Source: Streptomyces antarcticus (GTDB lineage: Bacteria; Actinomycetota; Actinomycetes; Streptomycetales; Streptomycetaceae). Taken from it: a stretch of DNA of 64,000 bases. Below are positions 62,025 to 64,000 of this stretch, piece by piece. The stretch is taken from the NCBI RefSeq assembly GCF_026627255.1, contig NZ_JAPNLM010000004.1, positions 261,589 to 325,588 on the forward strand, in the 5' to 3' direction. The stretch's first letter is position 1. The number at the start of each line of letters is the position of its first letter. The position numbers and the translations under genes are program-made. The notes beneath the pieces were generated by a model, which made no database searches, was not told the origin of the DNA, and saw nothing but the letters and a program-made list of their open reading frames with translations.

Positions 62025-62672
62025 TCAGGGCTTGGTGGCGGTGAGGACGCCGATCTTGTCGAGGCGGTGTTCTGGATTGTTCTGCGCGTCCCGCCAGAAG
62101 TTGCCCGCCGCGTCGTCCTCCGGCGTGAGGCAGGTGGTCACCGTGATCATCGCCCGGGTAGGCGCCGCGCCGGGAGAGCCGGGTACCGCGGCGCGCTGCG
62201 CGGCCATCGAGGCCTGCGCGCGGAAGGACGTCGTCCGGGTCGCGGTGATCGTGTACTGGTACGTCACGCCGCCGGCCGTGACGAACACGGACGCGCCCGT
62301 CGGCAGCGACGGCAGGGCCCGCAGCGGCCCGCCCGCAGTGATCCGGTGCCCGGTCACGATGTAGTTGCCCACGTCGCCGGGTCCGACCCCGCCGCCGGGA
62401 CCGTACGGGCTGGCCGCGCCCCCCTGGTCCTGGATCCGGGTGCCCGGCGCGTCGTCGGGGCTGCCCGGGTACGGGATCACGGGCAGCCCGGACACCCCGA
62501 TGGCGGGGATCGACAGCGAGGCCGTCTGTACGAGCGCGGCGGCCCGGGCGGGCGCGGAGGCGGACCCGGACGGGAACGCGGGCGCGCTCGGAGCCGCCAG
62601 CAGGACGACGAGCGCGGCGCCGGCGAGAGCCGCGGGCATGGTACGGGAGGCGAGGAACGGCATTCGGGTCAT
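62025..62672 (-). CDS. Class F sortase
   Basis: A protein of 215 residues. A signal/anchor helix (MPAALAGAALVVLLAAPSAP) leads to the sortase barrel: LSIPAIGVSGLPVIPYPGSP, the catalytic His in NYIVTGHRIT, the Cys in MITVTTCLTPEDD and the Arg in PEHRLDKIGVL. All three catalytic residues are intact. Class F sortases are common in actinomycetes and attach or process surface proteins with sorting signals. ATG 62672 or 62684 could start it. It follows a frameshifted membrane-protein gene on the same strand. Confidence 0.85.
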   Translation of the reverse strand: MTRMPFLASRTMPAALAGAALVVLLAAPSAPAFPSGSASAPARAAALVQTASLSIPAIGVSGLPVIPYPGSPDDAPGTRIQDQGGAASPYGPGGGVGPGDVGNYIVTGHRITAGGPLRALPSLPTGASVFVTAGGVTYQYTITATRTTSFRAQASMAAQRAAVPGSPGAAPTRAMITVTTCLTPEDDAAGNFWRDAQNNPEHRLDKIGVLTATKP

Positions 62673-62710
62673 GGCGGCGTCCATGGGTCGGCCGGGCCGC
62701 GCGGGGTCAG

Positions 62711-63491
62711 TCAGGCCCGGTTGGCCCTTCCAGCGTCGCACGCGGCAGCGGATGCGGCAGCGGCAGAGCGGCACCGGCCCGCCGGGACCCCGGGCCGCTT
62801 CGTGACGGCCACCACCCGATGATCCCCTGCTGCCGCCCAGGGCCGGTACCACCGGATGCGCCGCTCGGCCGGATGTACGGTGCCCAGGCTGCCACCGGCC
62901 GCCCAGTAGAGCCAGACCAGGCCGACCGCCGCTGCCACGGCAGAGGGGCAAGGCCGGTCCGTGCGCGGGCCGTTGCCGACCCGCAGGCGAGAGCCCGGCC
63001 GGCGGCGCCGCGGGCAGGCGGGGATGGCATGGGCCAGCCCCAGCCCCATGCCGAGGAAACCGCACTCCATCAGCAGCCCCTCCCACGCCGGCACACCCGG
63101 ATCCCCGGCCCCACCCCCGCCACCGCCATCGCCCCGCGAGTCACCGCCCGCGTCCAGGAGCGCACCGATGACGCCGAACGGCAGGAGCGAGACGAGGAAC
63201 CCCGACCCCACTCAGGCGCCAGAGCGCGACCGGCGCCCCCGGTATCCGCTTCCCCCACGGCCGCAGCAGGGCGAGCGCCGGCGTGATGCCGATCGCCGCC
63301 ATGCCGATCGCCGCTATGCCGATCGTGACGGTGTTGAGGGCCAGCCACTCCGCCACGCCGAACCCCCGGCCGGCGGGGAGCACCCCGACGAGGGAGCCGA
63401 CCACCCACAACACCATGATCAGGAGGTACGGGGTCAGCGCCAGCGCCGCCCCGCAGGCCGCCCGCCGGCCACACCTGTCCCATCGGTCCAT
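62711..63491 (-). pseudogene. Polytopic membrane protein upstream of the sortase, one frameshift
   Basis: ATG 63491 follows GGAGGGGGAG. The frame gives ACGAALALTPYLLIMVLWVV, LNTVTIGIAAIGMAAIGITP and APVALWRLSG; at about 63205-63210 coding moves to FLVSLLPFGVIGALLDAG, GFLGMGLGLAHAIPACPRRR and VGLVWLYWAAGGSLGTVHP, ending at 62711. The span is one base over a multiple of three, and the switch lies in GTGGGGTCGGGG, so one extra G explains it. About six helices are expected. Two overlapping genes are a less likely reading. Confidence 0.6.
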
Positions 63492-63773
63492 TCGAACTCC
63501 CCCTCCAGCAGCAGGAATTCCATGCTCCAACGCCACCGGGCCCGGCCACGTCCCCCACCGGAGCGATCGGTCTCCCCCGCCCGGGGGAGAGCGCCGAAGG
63601 GGAGATCGTGCCGGTCCGCGACCACCGGGATTCGCGATCATGGCCGGATGTGTCTCCCCAGCCCCGGAACGCATCACGAATGATCCCTCGCCGCACGCCA
63701 CCCGTGGCTTACGATCTCGGCGGACGGTCTCGTCCCGCGACCGCCGCACGCCCCGCACTCGTGGAGGTCAACC

Positions 63774-64000
63774 GTGTTCCGGACGGCCAGAGGAAACCGC
63801 AGCAGCTTCCGCATCCGCACCGCAGCCGGCGCCGCCGCGGCGTGCGCGCTCCTCGTCGCGGGCTGTTCCTCCGGTGGCGAGGGGGCCGGTGAGGCGGCCG
63901 GCGGGGTCCCCGTCGTCGAGAAGGGCCACCTGACCACCTGCACCCACCTGCCCTACCCGCCGTTCCAGTTCGAGCAGGACGGCAAGGTCGTCGGTTTCGA
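63774..64000 (+). CDS. Amino-acid-type ABC substrate-binding lipoprotein, N-terminus only
   Basis: The window ends inside this gene. GTG 63774 follows GGAGG at 6-7 bases. The signal region (FRIRTAAGAAAACALLVAGC) ends in the lipobox VAGC. The mature part starts GHLTTCTHLPYPPFQFEQDG, the entry to a family-3 solute-binding domain that usually binds polar amino acids. Its permease and ATPase would lie beyond the window. Confidence 0.85.
   Translation, partial: MFRTARGNRSSFRIRTAAGAAAACALLVAGCSSGGEGAGEAAGGVPVVEKGHLTTCTHLPYPPFQFEQDGKVVGF

Overview
This 64 kb window is chromosomal DNA of a Streptomyces-type actinomycete. G+C is very high, third codon positions are almost all G or C, GTG and TTG starts are common, and several lineage markers are present: an SsgA-like sporulation protein, a Streptomyces subtilisin inhibitor, a DUF5997 protein, 1-TM Ser/Thr kinases and two sites resembling the DasR operator. 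No rRNA, tRNA, CRISPR array, insertion sequence or integrase was found. The layout is a patchwork of short operons.

0-18 kb: tail of an aldehyde dehydrogenase, an ATP-grasp enzyme, an MHS transporter overlapping anmK, a short-chain dehydrogenase, a Ser/Thr kinase, a cold-shock protein, a 2H phosphoesterase, a divergent pair (DUF5997 and a LysR effector domain without a DNA-binding domain), a PIG-V-like mannosyltransferase, a KhtTU-like cation/proton antiporter with its subunit, an RNase HI with a cysteine tail, and a three-gene metal-chelate ABC importer behind a cobalamin riboswitch. 18-26 kb: many small stress-type genes, namely a DksA-like protein, a CPA1 antiporter, a phage-like VWA protein, a lone FhaA N-terminal domain, a GNAT enzyme and a YbdK-type ligase.

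26-29 kb is a decayed envelope-stress locus. It holds a frameshifted HTH/TM gene, a frameshifted Asp23 gene, a twice-frameshifted Asp23-like gene and an ECF sigma factor cut off at a 21-bp palindrome. On the other side of the palindrome lies the C-terminal part of an AmaP-like gene on the opposite strand.

29-34 kb is the most striking region: a two-gene polysaccharide operon. A processive GT2 synthase is followed by one 1012-residue protein joining a membrane acyltransferase, an SGNH domain and a GH16 glucanase. A DasR-like operator overlaps the likely promoter. 34-39 kb has an orphan TAXI lipoprotein, an overlapping histidine kinase/response regulator pair and an MHS carboxylate transporter, which look like one sensing-and-uptake module.

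39-51 kb: quinone oxidoreductase, small proteins, the SsgA-like protein, a P450 fragment abutting an octanucleotide array, a STAS protein beside a 1334-residue kinase/receiver/SpoIIE hybrid, an LLM-oxidoreductase pseudogene, the protease inhibitor, a YjdM zinc-ribbon protein and a PPOX protein. 51-64 kb: a DasABC-like sugar ABC transporter behind a good DasR site, an AI-2E-family exporter, a 28-residue membrane peptide, a deoxyribosyltransferase-like protein, an M20 peptidase, a Ser/Thr kinase with a beta-propeller, a class F sortase with a frameshifted membrane partner, and the start of an amino-acid-type binding lipoprotein.

About eight genes carry indels, many near G/C runs. These may be true pseudogenes or assembly errors, and raw reads would be needed to tell.
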